Source: Symsagittifera roscoffensis
Lineage: Eukaryota; Xenacoelomorpha; Acoela; Convolutidae
Assembly: GCF_963678635.1 (NCBI RefSeq)
Contig: NC_087068.1
Span: 18,231,872 to 18,295,871 of the forward strand
Length of the DNA stretch: 64,000 nt
Reading direction: 5' to 3'
Shown here: positions 1 through 9,399 of the stretch, piece after piece
Layout of the letters: each line of letters starts with the position of its first letter
How positions within the stretch are numbered: the stretch's first letter is position 1
Program-made: the position numbers and the translations under genes
Notes under the pieces: generated by a model
Told to the model about the DNA's origin: nothing
What the model saw: the letters and a program-made list of their open reading frames with translations, nothing else
The model's database searches: none

Positions 1-1907
1 AGCCTTCCGGATTACCGTGAATAGCTTTTTAACCTAGTTAAGACCGAAAATTCACGAACCAGGAAGGGTGGGGGATCGGCCATCCCCTCGTTCCCTGAGA
101 AGTTTGTGACCAAAAACACTTAAAGATATATGTAAAACCAAACAAAAAGTAGTATAGTACCCAAGAAAAACAAAAAACATAAAAAAATAACCGAAAAAAC
201 CAAAAACAGTAAAAAAAAAAAGTAAAAAATCAGTAGAAATCATCCCCCCAGACAAGATGTGATCCGACCCGTTTGTGTTGATAGATACCTTGTTGTTACA
301 GGCATTTATATCAGTCAGGATCGTTACTATCAATTTTGTGGCCCGTTTGTGAGGCTTGTACTGTAGGGTTATTTGAGTATTTAAACACGTTAATGCTAAT
401 TTGCGCTCAATCCGGAAGGGTCTGCTGATTTGCGCTCATTCCGGAGGGGTCTTGGGAGAAGACTGATCCGGCAAGTGGTACAAGGAGCAACAAGGAGGGG
501 CTCAACGACAACAACAATCGACTGTTGGGTATCGTTAACAAGTTTTGTATCCCTTTTGGTACAAAAAAAATTAAGATACTGATCTGTGGGGGGCTCGACA
601 GTGCTGCACTGTAGTGACCCTTCACCGAACTGCGAATATCCAAGTTAAGCACCTTAATTCGGATATTGAACAAACCCGGAGGGGTAGAGTATTATATTAT
701 TACTTATATAGCCCATATTAATACTCCTATTTCGTTTTTCAGTGAAAAAACGAAGAAAACAGACCGGTTTTTTGGGGTCAAAATAGCGATATTTTGATCC
801 CCCCACAAAAAAGCGCTGAATTAATGTGTTACATCGTAATTGCACTACTGTAGTAGGTAGAACCGGTTAAGTTTAGTTCGGAAGTGGTTGCAACTATTTT
901 GGTACCAAAAACCGAATTTTCGCGATTTTTGAGATAACGGAACACTATAAAATCAGAAAATTTTTTGAAATTTTTGAGTTAGGACAGTAAAAATAGTTGT
1001 TCGGACATGTTCCACTAATGAATCTACAGGTTTTAAAACCCGCTTCCCGAAAGCCTTCCGGGTTACGGAGAAATCGAACTTAACGTGTTTGATTCAGTGG
1101 ATTCATCAATCCGGAGGGGTCCAAATAGCATAGTTTTTCGCAAATTTTTTCAACTATAGCGTTTTAGATCGGGTTTTTTGCATTGAACTAGAAGAACATA
1201 GGCCTTCTGAGCTCGGATCAATAATTTTTAGGTCGAAAAGGACAGAATTGCGGAAAAAGTTAGGCGGAACCTATAAGAGAGAAATTTCTTGACCTTAGAA
1301 AAAAGACGTTTTGGTCAATAATTTTGCAACTACTGGACAAATCCACTTAATCTTGGTACCATTAGATCAAAAATTAGCTGAGCTTACTAATAAGAACAAA
1401 AGTTATTCGAAAAAATAAGCGTGAAAATTTTTTTGAGATTGTTTTTAGCAAATTCGCCAATTCGGGAGGGTAGACCCCTCACGTTTTATTTAAAAATTTT
1501 TTGGAAAGCCCTTACACCCTACCAAAGGGTAGAAACGGTTGAACCAGGCAATTTTACGCTGTTCTAGAAGAATAGGGAAGGCTAAAGGCACCAGAAAACC
1601 TTGATAGAGTCGAAATTAGGCTAGCGATAAGACCCTTCACCGTTAGCGTGAATTGTCAAATAAGAGGCTTAACTTCAATCCGGAAGGGTCTAGGGAAGGA
1701 CCAGATACCCTTCCTAGTTAATACAGACAGCATAATGGCATCGGAGAACGTATCCGGAGGGGTATAGGTTGAAAATCAAGGAAGTCTCAGAAAAGCTAAT
1801 TTTACCAATCCGGAGGGGTCTCAATTTTAATCGTTTTAATCGTCTCAGATTGTTCTTAATCGTCTCAGATCACTCTAAAATCACAAAAATCATTGTAATC
1901 ACTAAAA
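1..1907 (+). repeat. Leader-type sequence of an upstream copy of the giant LTR element
   Basis: Positions 1 to about 1260 match 62690-64000, the leader that follows the primer-binding site of the right-hand copy. Positions 1 to about 440 match 2272-2719 in front of gag. The stretch therefore belongs to a neighbouring copy in the same orientation. It has no sense-strand coding potential. It carries many copies of a CCGGARGGGT motif (411, 441, 676, 1111, 1680, 1754, 1810) and inverted partners CCTTCCGG (3, 1053). From about 1260 to 1907 I have no second copy in this window to compare. Confidence 0.6.
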
Positions 1908-2121
1908 TCACTATTTCTGCATGTATTTAAGTTAATCTGAGTGTTTTGACCGAAGCCGGAAGCACTAACGTTTTTGTCGACCCGATGTTAGAAAGACCAC
2001 CAAGAGAACTGGCTTTGGTAGAGACGGTGAAAAGCATGTAGAGCTCTTTTTAGACGTTGGCCAGTCGTCTTAGAACCTAGCATTTTTTTCCGTCGATATT
2101 TACTTCCGGGCGAATGTTACA
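1908..2121 (+). repeat. 3' terminal 214 bp of an LTR (5' part missing)
   Basis: This block matches the last part of the three longer LTRs (22929-23140, 29694-29905, 62322-62537). It ends in the same CGAATGTTACA terminus, but the U3-like 5' portion is replaced by leader-type sequence. The junction lies at about 1908. It acts as the only remaining 5' LTR part of the giant element. The simplest explanation is two elements in tandem sharing an LTR, followed by deletion from the upstream leader into this LTR. Confidence 0.65.
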
Positions 2122-2133
2122 TAGATGTTTTTA

Positions 2134-2151
2134 AAGCGCTCCTGGGTGTTA
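2134..2151 (+). promoter_or_regulatory. Degenerate primer-binding site (PBS)
   Basis: Twelve bases after the LTR end comes AAGCGCTCCTGGGTG. The right-hand copy has TGGCGCTCCTGGGTG at the same place (62550). An unrelated Ty3/gypsy element has the same 15-mer on the minus strand one base from its LTR (46126-46143). The initial TGG, which would pair with the tRNA CCA end, is changed to AAG here, so minus-strand priming from this copy is probably impaired. I could not name the tRNA. Confidence 0.55.
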
Positions 2152-2881
2152 TTCTTTTTTAACATCATGACCGGCAGAACCGTTAACGAGGACTCCGCGC
2201 CGAGCGGATGCTCACATTAACGCCCTTAATAGGCCAAAACCGCCGGGTTGGAAGAGTAGTTCGGAACGCGGAAGCCTTCCGGATTACCGTGAGTAGCTTT
2301 TTAACCTAGTTAAGACCAAAAATTCACGAACCAGGAAGGGTGGGGGGATCGGCCATCCCCTCGTTCCCTGAGAGGTTTGTGACCAAAAACACTTAAAGAT
2401 ATATGTAAAACCAAACAAAAAGTAGTATAGTACCCAAGAAAAACAAAAAACATAAAAAAATAACCGAAAAACCAAAAACAGTAAAAAAGTAAAAAATCAG
2501 GAGAAATCATCCCCCCAGACAAGATGTGATCCGACCCTCCCGTTTGTTGTTGATAGATATATTGTTGTTACAGGCATTTATATCAGTCAGGATCGTTACG
2601 ATCAATTTTGTGGCCCGTTTGTGAGGCTTGTACTGTAGGGTTATTTGAGTATTTAAACACGTTAATGCTAATTTGCGCTCAATCCGGAAGGGTCTGCTGA
2701 TTTGCGCTCATTCCGGAGGGCTCATTCCGAACGGATTATTGTGAATAAGTTGTGAATACGCTGTGCCGTGATAACATACAAGGATTCGTGGTCACTATTT
2801 AATAGAAAGTTTGGAATTTATTGTGTTGTGTTATTATTATCAGTAGTCAGATCAAAAGGACACTAACAATCGAACTGAGTG

Positions 2882-2890
2882 TATAAATAG
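2882..2890 (+). promoter_or_regulatory. TATA-like box shortly before gag
   Basis: TATAAATAG lies 29 bases before the first ATG of the leader (2911). It could drive a short Gag transcript independent of the LTR. Chance occurrence in AT-rich sequence is equally possible, as no initiator or second copy is available for comparison. Confidence 0.25.
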
Positions 2891-2910
2891 TAAGAAGTGA
2901 TAAAGTGAAA

Positions 2911-2991
2911 ATGAGTCTAGGCAAGTCAAGAATACCTAATCGAGGTAATAGCTCAAGGAAATTCATACCTGAAAAGCAAAAAAAGCAATGA
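2911..2991 (+). CDS. Short upstream ORF, or frameshifted N-terminus of Gag
   Basis: An ATG opens 26 basic codons (rich in Lys, Arg and Ser) whose TGA stop overlaps the gag ATG in an ATGA arrangement. It ends in a run of seven A residues. It may be a small uORF coupled to gag translation. Alternatively it may be the true Gag N-terminus, put out of frame by an indel in the A run. The sequence does not decide between the two. Confidence 0.35.
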   Translation: MSLGKSRIPNRGNSSRKFIPEKQKKQ

Positions 2992-4265
2992 CCGACCCTT
3001 TTCTGGAACGGATCACACGAACCCGGACCGACAAAGGGGAGACGGTTTCAGGCAGAATGGTTGAAACCAGGAGTCAGAAGTCCTCAGAAGAGCGAAAAGC
3101 TGTGCTAGAAGTGGAGGTCCATCCGGACCAGGCCAAGAATGGGAACCAGGAAATACATGGAACGGAGGGGAGAGACAGAAGGCTGGCGAGTGAATCTACT
3201 CCGGTAGAACAAGGCCAAGATTTTGCCACTTCCACCGGGACATTGGACCGAGAGGAGATGTCGGAGCTGTCCGACATCTCTACTGAAATTGTGGCAACTA
3301 GAAGATCTCCCACAGACAACACCATGATGGCAGGCGTGACGGAGAAACAGACAACGTCCTCATCGTTCTCAGAGAGAATGAAGAACACTTTCGGAAATAT
3401 CTTTCCATTCACCATGGGAGTGGGCACAGGAAACGAAGGTGAATCCCAGGAGGAAGAAGAGTACGATGAGGAGCAAGTGGATTTTGGATCTCAAGTCAGA
3501 CTCAATAGTTCGACCCAGGAGAATGAGGCATACACCGACAGAGAGACTGGAACCATGGACAAATTTGGTGTGGTGAGAACGATAAGCGAAGACGCAAACA
3601 CATCAGGCCAGTCAAGAGACTTTGCGAGTATGACAAATTCAGAGACGCGAACTGGGCAGAATAGAAAAATAGGGCTAGACAACGCATCGGCGGATCCTGA
3701 GGTGGATAATGAAAAGACGTCGAGGCAGAGAATCAAAGCCCGAATCTCGACCAGCACGAAGCTACCTTGGATCGACAGGGTGACACCGCCACTAGTGACA
3801 CCACTAGTAGAAAACGGGGCATCAATAGAAGAAGCGTTGAACAACATAGTGGGCAGTACAGGAGAACAAAAAGAACAGATGTCCATAAGAATGAGTGAAC
3901 TAGAAAGAGCAGTCCACATTGAAAGAGAAAGTCTGCGGGAAGAAATAAACCGCAATAGACAAGAAGTTGGTAGGAGCGAGAAACGCTTGAAGGAGAGAAC
4001 GGACAAGCACATAGCGAGGAACTTGTCGCGAATGACAAGAGAAGCGGAACAGAGAGAGTTACGCTTAAGAGACGACATGGAGAAATTAAGAATTCAGCAA
4101 GAGCAGTCTCTTGGGACTCTTGACACAAAGATAGACGCGATGATGGAGAGGCGAACTCAGGCTATCATGGATAGGTTGGACGGGCTAAAGGCAGCAAGAG
4201 TGGACCAAAAGAAGGGGAACCGAACTCGGGAGGTCCCAGCAGAAGCCGAAGGTGAACTTCAATGA
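2988..4265 (+). CDS. gag: Gag N-terminal part, coiled-coil protein (425 aa)
   Basis: Open frame of 425 codons from the first ATG in this frame. Residues 1-250 are polar, rich in Glu, Ser and Thr, with an acidic stretch near 150-165. Residues about 281-402 are strongly charged with heptad-like spacing and should form a long coiled coil, fitting a self-assembling structural protein. No known domain is recognisable. It overlaps the next Gag frame by 14 bases, so the two are either linked by a programmed frameshift or split by an indel in this decayed copy. The position directly before the capsid and zinc-knuckle part supports a Gag assignment, which is inference for this segment. Confidence 0.7.
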   Translation: MTDPFLERITRTRTDKGETVSGRMVETRSQKSSEERKAVLEVEVHPDQAKNGNQEIHGTEGRDRRLASESTPVEQGQDFATSTGTLDREEMSELSDISTEIVATRRSPTDNTMMAGVTEKQTTSSSFSERMKNTFGNIFPFTMGVGTGNEGESQEEEEYDEEQVDFGSQVRLNSSTQENEAYTDRETGTMDKFGVVRTISEDANTSGQSRDFASMTNSETRTGQNRKIGLDNASADPEVDNEKTSRQRIKARISTSTKLPWIDRVTPPLVTPLVENGASIEEALNNIVGSTGEQKEQMSIRMSELERAVHIERESLREEINRNRQEVGRSEKRLKERTDKHIARNLSRMTREAEQRELRLRDDMEKLRIQQEQSLGTLDTKIDAMMERRTQAIMDRLDGLKAARVDQKKGNRTREVPAEAEGELQ

Positions 4266-5805
4266 CTATCAAAGGAGGAGGACATATGAATCCACTAGCG
4301 GTAGGGTCAGTCCATCAGGCTATGCCACAAGGGATAATAGAACATGGAGCCCAAACAGTAGAGCAAGTTCAACTGGGAACAGACAAACCTCAAACGAACG
4401 ACCGACGCAAGGCACACATGCGACTGGGAGAGGTGATTCCGGTAACAGGAGACATGCGAGCCCAGGGAGGAGTCATGTGGGCCAAGGGGGAAACAGTCAC
4501 GGCGATTCGGATTGCAGGGATGCACCGAATACAGAGCCCTCAACGAAGTGCGATGATACTCAGGCGGGGCACTCGAGAGATGCTACGGCAATGGCCACAG
4601 CCTTTGAACCCCTGAACAGGTCTTTGGAGATATTCCTGACGAAGTTATCTAGAACCAATCAACGCAGTGAGAAGTCCAGAAGAGTCTTTAAGAAACCAAG
4701 ATGCTATAAAGACGAATCTGATGGCTGTATTGATACCTGGATAGAGGTAATGAAACTGCATTTCGAGGAAGAGGATTTGTCGGAAAGACAAGAATGCAAT
4801 GCACTCATCAGTAACTTAGAAGGGACAGCCCTGAACTGTGTCATGGCCAAGAAGCAGTATCAGCGAGACACAGCTGAGAAAATCTTCGAAATCTTGTTAA
4901 ATCGTTTTGGATCAGGGGTGAGGGGGCACCAGGCAATGATGCGCTTCGATAAACGGAGGCAACGAGAAGATGAAACGATAGACGACTTGGAATTGCTGAG
5001 AACACGCAGCCAACCGGATGAGTCAAACAGAAGGATGAACCTGGCAGTAGCCTCGAAATTCATCGATGGTGTGAAGAATGACGAACTTTGAACAATGCTA
5101 GCAACGCATTACACACCACTATCAACCAATGCGCCAACACCAGAGGAGTTGAGGCTCAAATCAAAAGAATATCTTTTGTTGAAACCTCCTTCGAGATCTG
5201 GATATTATAAGAACAATTATGGCAATTTTAACAACGGACCAGCAAACCAAGGGAATAACTGGTACAAACCGAGGGATGATATGGACAAGAGACGCTCTTG
5301 TGCCAATTGCAGTTCAACGGACCATCATGTGTCAGCATGCCCAACTTACAAACAGGGCATGAAAACAATAGGCTTTAGCCTCGAGGACGAAGATGCGGCA
5401 GAGGTCGATCATGAAGATTTCATGAGGGGAGTAATTGCAAATTTCGGCCCGAGGTGTTTCTTTTGCAACTTGGAAGGTCATTTTAAATCGGATTGTCCGC
5501 AATTCTGGGATGCTGTAGCAGACATCAAGCATCCAAGGCATGAGGAAGCTCTATCAGGAGTGAAAGCCAGCAAGGCTCGCCTATTGAGTGAAGCGGAGGC
5601 GCGCCGAAAAGACAAACCGCAAGAGCTGGCGACGAAGAAAATGCAAGCGGTAACTGAAGAGACATGCGAACCGGAACCAGTGACTGCGGCCGATGACTTC
5701 AAGATTGATTACAGGGCAGCCGCAAGGGATGCTCTAAATAGAGTGCAGCGGGAACTGGTGACAAAAAGAGATCGAACAAAAAGTGAAACTCGAACCGGAA
5801 AATGA
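4252..5805 (+). pseudogene. gag: Gag capsid and nucleocapsid (two CCHC zinc knuckles), one internal stop
   Basis: One frame runs through the whole stretch with a single TGA at 5089. The first 100 codons are a low-complexity linker. The part around 4680-5090 has the retrotransposon Gag capsid pattern (a Trp-rich start, then a helix-rich region). After the stop come two CX2CX4HX4C knuckles, near 5299-5340 and 5458-5499, typical of RNA-binding nucleocapsid. The product would package element RNA in cytoplasmic particles. The TGA most likely replaces a sense codon by mutation, since the sequence continues colinearly behind it. The end overlaps the protease frame by about 23 bases. Confidence 0.85.
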
Positions 5806-6583
5806 GAAACTACAGGAGAAACTGAATACATTCGAGGCGATAGAAGTCGAAGAGACAAAGGCCCCAAGTAGTTTGAGCATGAAACTTAATGTGATCTCCG
5901 GTCAGAGGTTCGGCATGGTGCCGCAAGGAAGCAAAATACAGTCAATAGCAGGACACCAGGTAATCAGAAATCTGAGTGAACCATCGGAGTTCACTTTGAT
6001 GCATTTGGACACATATGCAGATTATCTGAGGCAGGTGGAGCCACGCACTGAGTCAAGAGCTGTGCGAGCACTACTAACAACGGGTGGCCCTCGCATAAAG
6101 AAGCTTCATGGACGCTACGTGGAAGTCTATGGGCCGTATCAAGTGATGCTGAACGTGGATGGAATAAGTATCTACACTAGGACTCATGTGACAACAGATA
6201 GTGACCAAATAGGGCAGATCTATTTGAGTGAGTAGGAACTCAAAGTCCGCAGGATAGGCCATGACGCCATGATGGAACAAGACGCAGTACACATTGGGTA
6301 CGAAGCAGATAAGACTGCACATCTGCTCGACACCAACGGAAAGAAAATCAGAGTCACAGGGCTTCTGGACACAGGAGCGGTAGTGAGTGTGATGCCAATA
6401 AAAACTTGGGAAAGAATGGGCTTCACGAGGGAAGATCTAATGCCAACGAATCTCCGACTGGCCGCCGCCAATCGAGGAGCAATTTACGTAGCCGGAAGAA
6501 CACCAATAACGGTTCTCTACATGGGAGGACGGGATCTTTGGATGAGCTTACTGGTGGTAGAGAATTTGGACGACGCCGACTAA
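5783..6583 (+). pseudogene. pro: Gag-Pol linker and aspartic protease
   Basis: The frame continues through a TAG at 6233, so two open pieces form one unit. The first piece (to 6235) is an unrecognised linker domain of about 150 residues. The second contains the retropepsin signature LLDTGAVVSVMP (about 6362-6397) with the catalytic DTG triad. Downstream come hydrophobic strands typical of a single-domain retroviral-type protease, which would cut Gag-Pol into mature proteins. A TAA at 6581 ends the piece, but homology-like sequence resumes immediately in the same frame, so it is a nonsense mutation rather than a natural end. Confidence 0.8.
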
Positions 6584-6589
6584 TTCATC

Positions 6590-8085
6590 TTGAACAGAGA
6601 TTTCGTCAGGAATTTTGACAAGATGATCGACTTGAACAACGGTCTAATAAAGATTAGGAACCCGGATCTGAAGTATATTAAGAAACCAATTAATAGGATA
6701 ATAACAGACGAAAACAAGGTACCAATTTTTTTAGACAGAAAAGTAAAACTACGGCCAGGGCAGGCTGTGATAGCAATTTTTAGAATAAGAAATTTATATT
6801 CGCTTAGTGATAGTAAACAGATTCGTTTGGTACCAAATCCAAATAGTCAAAGCTCAGTGATTTTAGGCCGGAGCTTCTCGGTAACGCGAAACGGACTGTG
6901 TTTCAGTGTGTTATTGAACACACTGGACACCACGGTTTCAATCCAGCGTGGAACGAAGCTTGGTTACGCTTTGCCGATGAGGACCGACTATGAAGAGACA
7001 CAAAACTTGAAGAAATTTAATGTGAAAGACTGTCCTTATCATGCCAATAAAGAGAAAATTTTAAAAAGAATTAAGGAATTAAAATCTATTCATAAATTGT
7101 TTTCTATGAAGTCCGACACGGACGACGGCTTATCGAGCTGCTCAAATTTTCCGGAACACCCCTCGTCATATGAACTAGAGTCTGACAAACCGGTTTTGCC
7201 AGAGATAGAACACTTAAAAGGGAAAATAGGCGAGGGAGATTTCGAGCCTCTACGGGAGGTTTTAAATCGGAACGCGGATGTAGTTTCAAGACATAAGGCG
7301 GATATCGGTTGCTGTAATTTCGTCGAACACGAAATTGAACTTGAGGAAGGCGCCGTTCCCCATTGGGAAGGCGCAAGACGAATGACGCCACATAAATCGG
7401 AAGCGTGCCGAGCGGAAATAGAAATGTTGCTCGAATACGACATGATAGAACCCTCAAAATCGCCATGGGCTTGCGGGGTAGTAATGACGAAAAAGAAAGG
7501 GGGCAGCTTAGGTTTTGTTGCGACTTTCGCTACTTGAACGCAGTAACGATAAAAGATGCGTAGCCGATACCGCGAATAGACGAGAGCCTCTCGCAACTTG
7601 GTGATGCCAAGTTCTTCACCACATTGAACTTGGGTTCTGCCTTCTGGCAGGTCCCGCTGCGGAAGAAGGATAGAGAAAAAACCGGATTCGCGTGTGAGTT
7701 GGGGTTGTACCAGTGGAAGAGGATGCCCTTCGGCTTGTGCAGCGCAACGGCCACTTTTCAAAGACTGATGGCTCAGGCTTTGACCAGAGTGACAAAGAAG
7801 TACGGGAATCTTGTGATGTGTTACGTGGATGACGTAGTCATAGCAACACCGACCCTAGAAGACCACATTGATCGGCTCGATGAGGTCTTTGGATGCGTGA
7901 AAAGAGCAGGCTTGAAGTGCAAACCATCGAAATGTGAAATCCTTAGGGATTCAATCAAGTACCTGGGAAGGATGGTGGACAGGCATGGTGTGAGGCCGGA
8001 CCCGGAAGCAGTAGAAGCTGTGTTGACATGGAAGGCTCCCAGAACGGACACACAATTCCTGAGCTTCCTAGGGTTTGCCAACTAG
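6590..8085 (+). pseudogene. pol: Reverse transcriptase domain of Pol (Ty3/gypsy type), inactivated
   Basis: The first 250 codons are a linker after the protease. RT begins near 7350 with a PHKSEACRAEIEMLLE-like start. The fingers and palm follow, with FWQVPL, MPFGLCSATATFQRLM and the catalytic YVDD at 7822-7833. Damage is clear: a one-base frameshift near 7508, TAG at 7561 and TAG at 8083. In palm motif A (about 7624-7640) the family's catalytic Asp is Asn (TLNLGSAFW instead of an LDLG-type motif). The loss of this metal-binding residue would by itself abolish polymerase activity. Before decay the enzyme copied element RNA into DNA in the particle. Confidence 0.9.
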
Positions 8086-8652
8086 TACTGTGAGTTCATA
8101 AAAGGTGCAGACAAGGTGTATCCGATGCAGAAGCTGATGCGCAACAAAGGGAAACAGTTCGAATGGAACGATGAAGCACAAGTTGCCTTCGAGAACATAA
8201 AGCGGGAACTGTGCGAAGCGCCAGTGCTAGACATGCCTACAGAAAAGGGCACGTATGTTCTTGACACAGACGCATCGGTAGTAGCCATCTCAGGAATATT
8301 GCATCAGGAGCAAGAATGGAATGGAAGAACGGTTCTCCGTCCCATTGCATATGGCAGCAAGGTCTTGAGTGACACTGAGATGAAATATAGTGCACCAAAA
8401 GCAGAAATGTTTGCAGTAGTCACATTTGTGGAAAAATACCGCGCATACTTGGGGAGTGCTCCCTTTAAGTTACGCGTAGACAACAGAGCGTTATCCTAGT
8501 TGAAGACCTACTCGATGGATCAGAGTTATATTGGTAGATGGATAGTAAGATTGGATGGCTACCACATGATAATCGAGCACAAGATGCGTGACAAACACCA
8601 GAATGCTGACAACCTCAGCAAGAAAACTGAGTTCTATGAAAGATTGGAATAG
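8086..8652 (+). pseudogene. pol: RNase H domain of Pol
   Basis: Same frame as the RT part, with stops at 8497 (TAG) and 8650 (TAG). A YVLDTDAS motif gives the first catalytic Asp, the helix EMKYSAPKAEMFAVV gives the Glu, RVDNRALS gives a further Asp, and HQNADNLSKK resembles the C-terminal H-x-x-A-D-x-L-S signature of Ty3/gypsy RNase H. The domain degrades the RNA of RNA:DNA hybrids during reverse transcription. Its position behind the RT palm is the usual order. Confidence 0.88.
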
Positions 8653-9399
8653 AAGCAAGCCAATCAGGCAGAAATAAAGGAAGGATTCTCGTTTATGATT
8701 AAAGAAACTTATGAAGCGCTTCCCTTAACGAGATGGTTGGACAAGTCTGGAAATCCAATTCCAGGATATTCTGAGTTACCTGTAGAGAAAACAGCCGAGA
8801 TAAAGATCCTATCCAAGGAGGACCCGGTCCCCTTGGATCTGTTGCTGCGCTCAAACCTGGTCCACCAAGAACTCTCTCGCATGAACATAAACAGCTTCTC
8901 ATTATTGGATAAAACGGCACAGGTCACACCGCAAGTGATGCGGATGCTGGGTGGATTGTTAGAAAGAGAAGTGACCAGAGATTACCCCGATGGGCCAGCA
9001 GCAGTGGCATCACTGACAATCAGGGAGAAGGTGAAGATCATGCCGTCCAGACGACAACACGAAGAGAATGAGAGGGATTGTAGGACAGTAGTTCATCAAC
9101 TAGTATCCTCAATACCACACGAGGTTTTAACCAGTACTTCTTACGGACGGAAAGAACAGTGGAGCAATACGCGAAGGAAAACCGTTACCTTTGTGAACCA
9201 GGATAAAGAAGGTGAAAAGGTAGAACGAAACCTGGTGCAAGATTGTTTGTCAGGAGAGACGAACGATGAGAAGAGCCAGCGAGTTCAAGATCAACACCCG
9301 GGACAAGGAAGTTTGTCCGGGGAGTATGATGTAGATGAGGAAGTTCCTGAAAGCCGGACCTGGAGAACAAAGTTTTGTCCGGGGAGTTCAGATGGATGA
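8653..9399 (+). pseudogene. pol: Pol linker between RNase H and integrase
   Basis: Open for 234 codons after 8695. No domain is recognised. It is hydrophilic and probably a spacer processed by the protease. It contains repeated LSGE-type motifs: at 9247, at 9313 and, after a frame change, at 9375, spaced 66 and 62 bases apart. Two of these coincide with a nucleotide motif TTTGTCCGGGGAGT, which also occurs at the 3' polypurine-like tract. The frame changes into the integrase frame close to the third repeat, suggesting a one-base indel there. Confidence 0.65.
9312..9328 (+). promoter_or_regulatory. Internal copy of the 3' polypurine-like tract motif
   Basis: TTTGTCCGGGGAGTATG here is identical over all 17 bases to the sequence just before and into the LTR at 28987-29003. 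It shares 15 bases with 22225-22239. Shorter copies (14 bases) lie at 9374-9387 and 11581-11594. Lying in pol between RNase H and integrase, it could be a central primer site for plus-strand DNA synthesis. The first two internal copies could also reflect a repeated LSGE peptide. Confidence 0.4.

Larger units (their letters stand above)
2122..2987 (+). other. 5' leader of the giant Ty3/gypsy element
   Basis: Untranslated leader between the LTR remnant and gag. Positions 2122-2719 match 62538-63130, and 2272-2719 also match 1-440. At 2719 the match to the other leaders stops abruptly within a GGAGGG motif, so this copy has probably lost more than 1 kb of leader or recombined. The rest (2720-2987) is unique in the window and holds a TATA-like box and a short upstream ORF. 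Confidence 0.6.

Noticed and set aside
3074-4128. Long antisense open frames opposite gag
   Set aside because: They are shadows of the biased codon use of the sense frame, with Ser/Leu-rich composition and no counterpart elsewhere.
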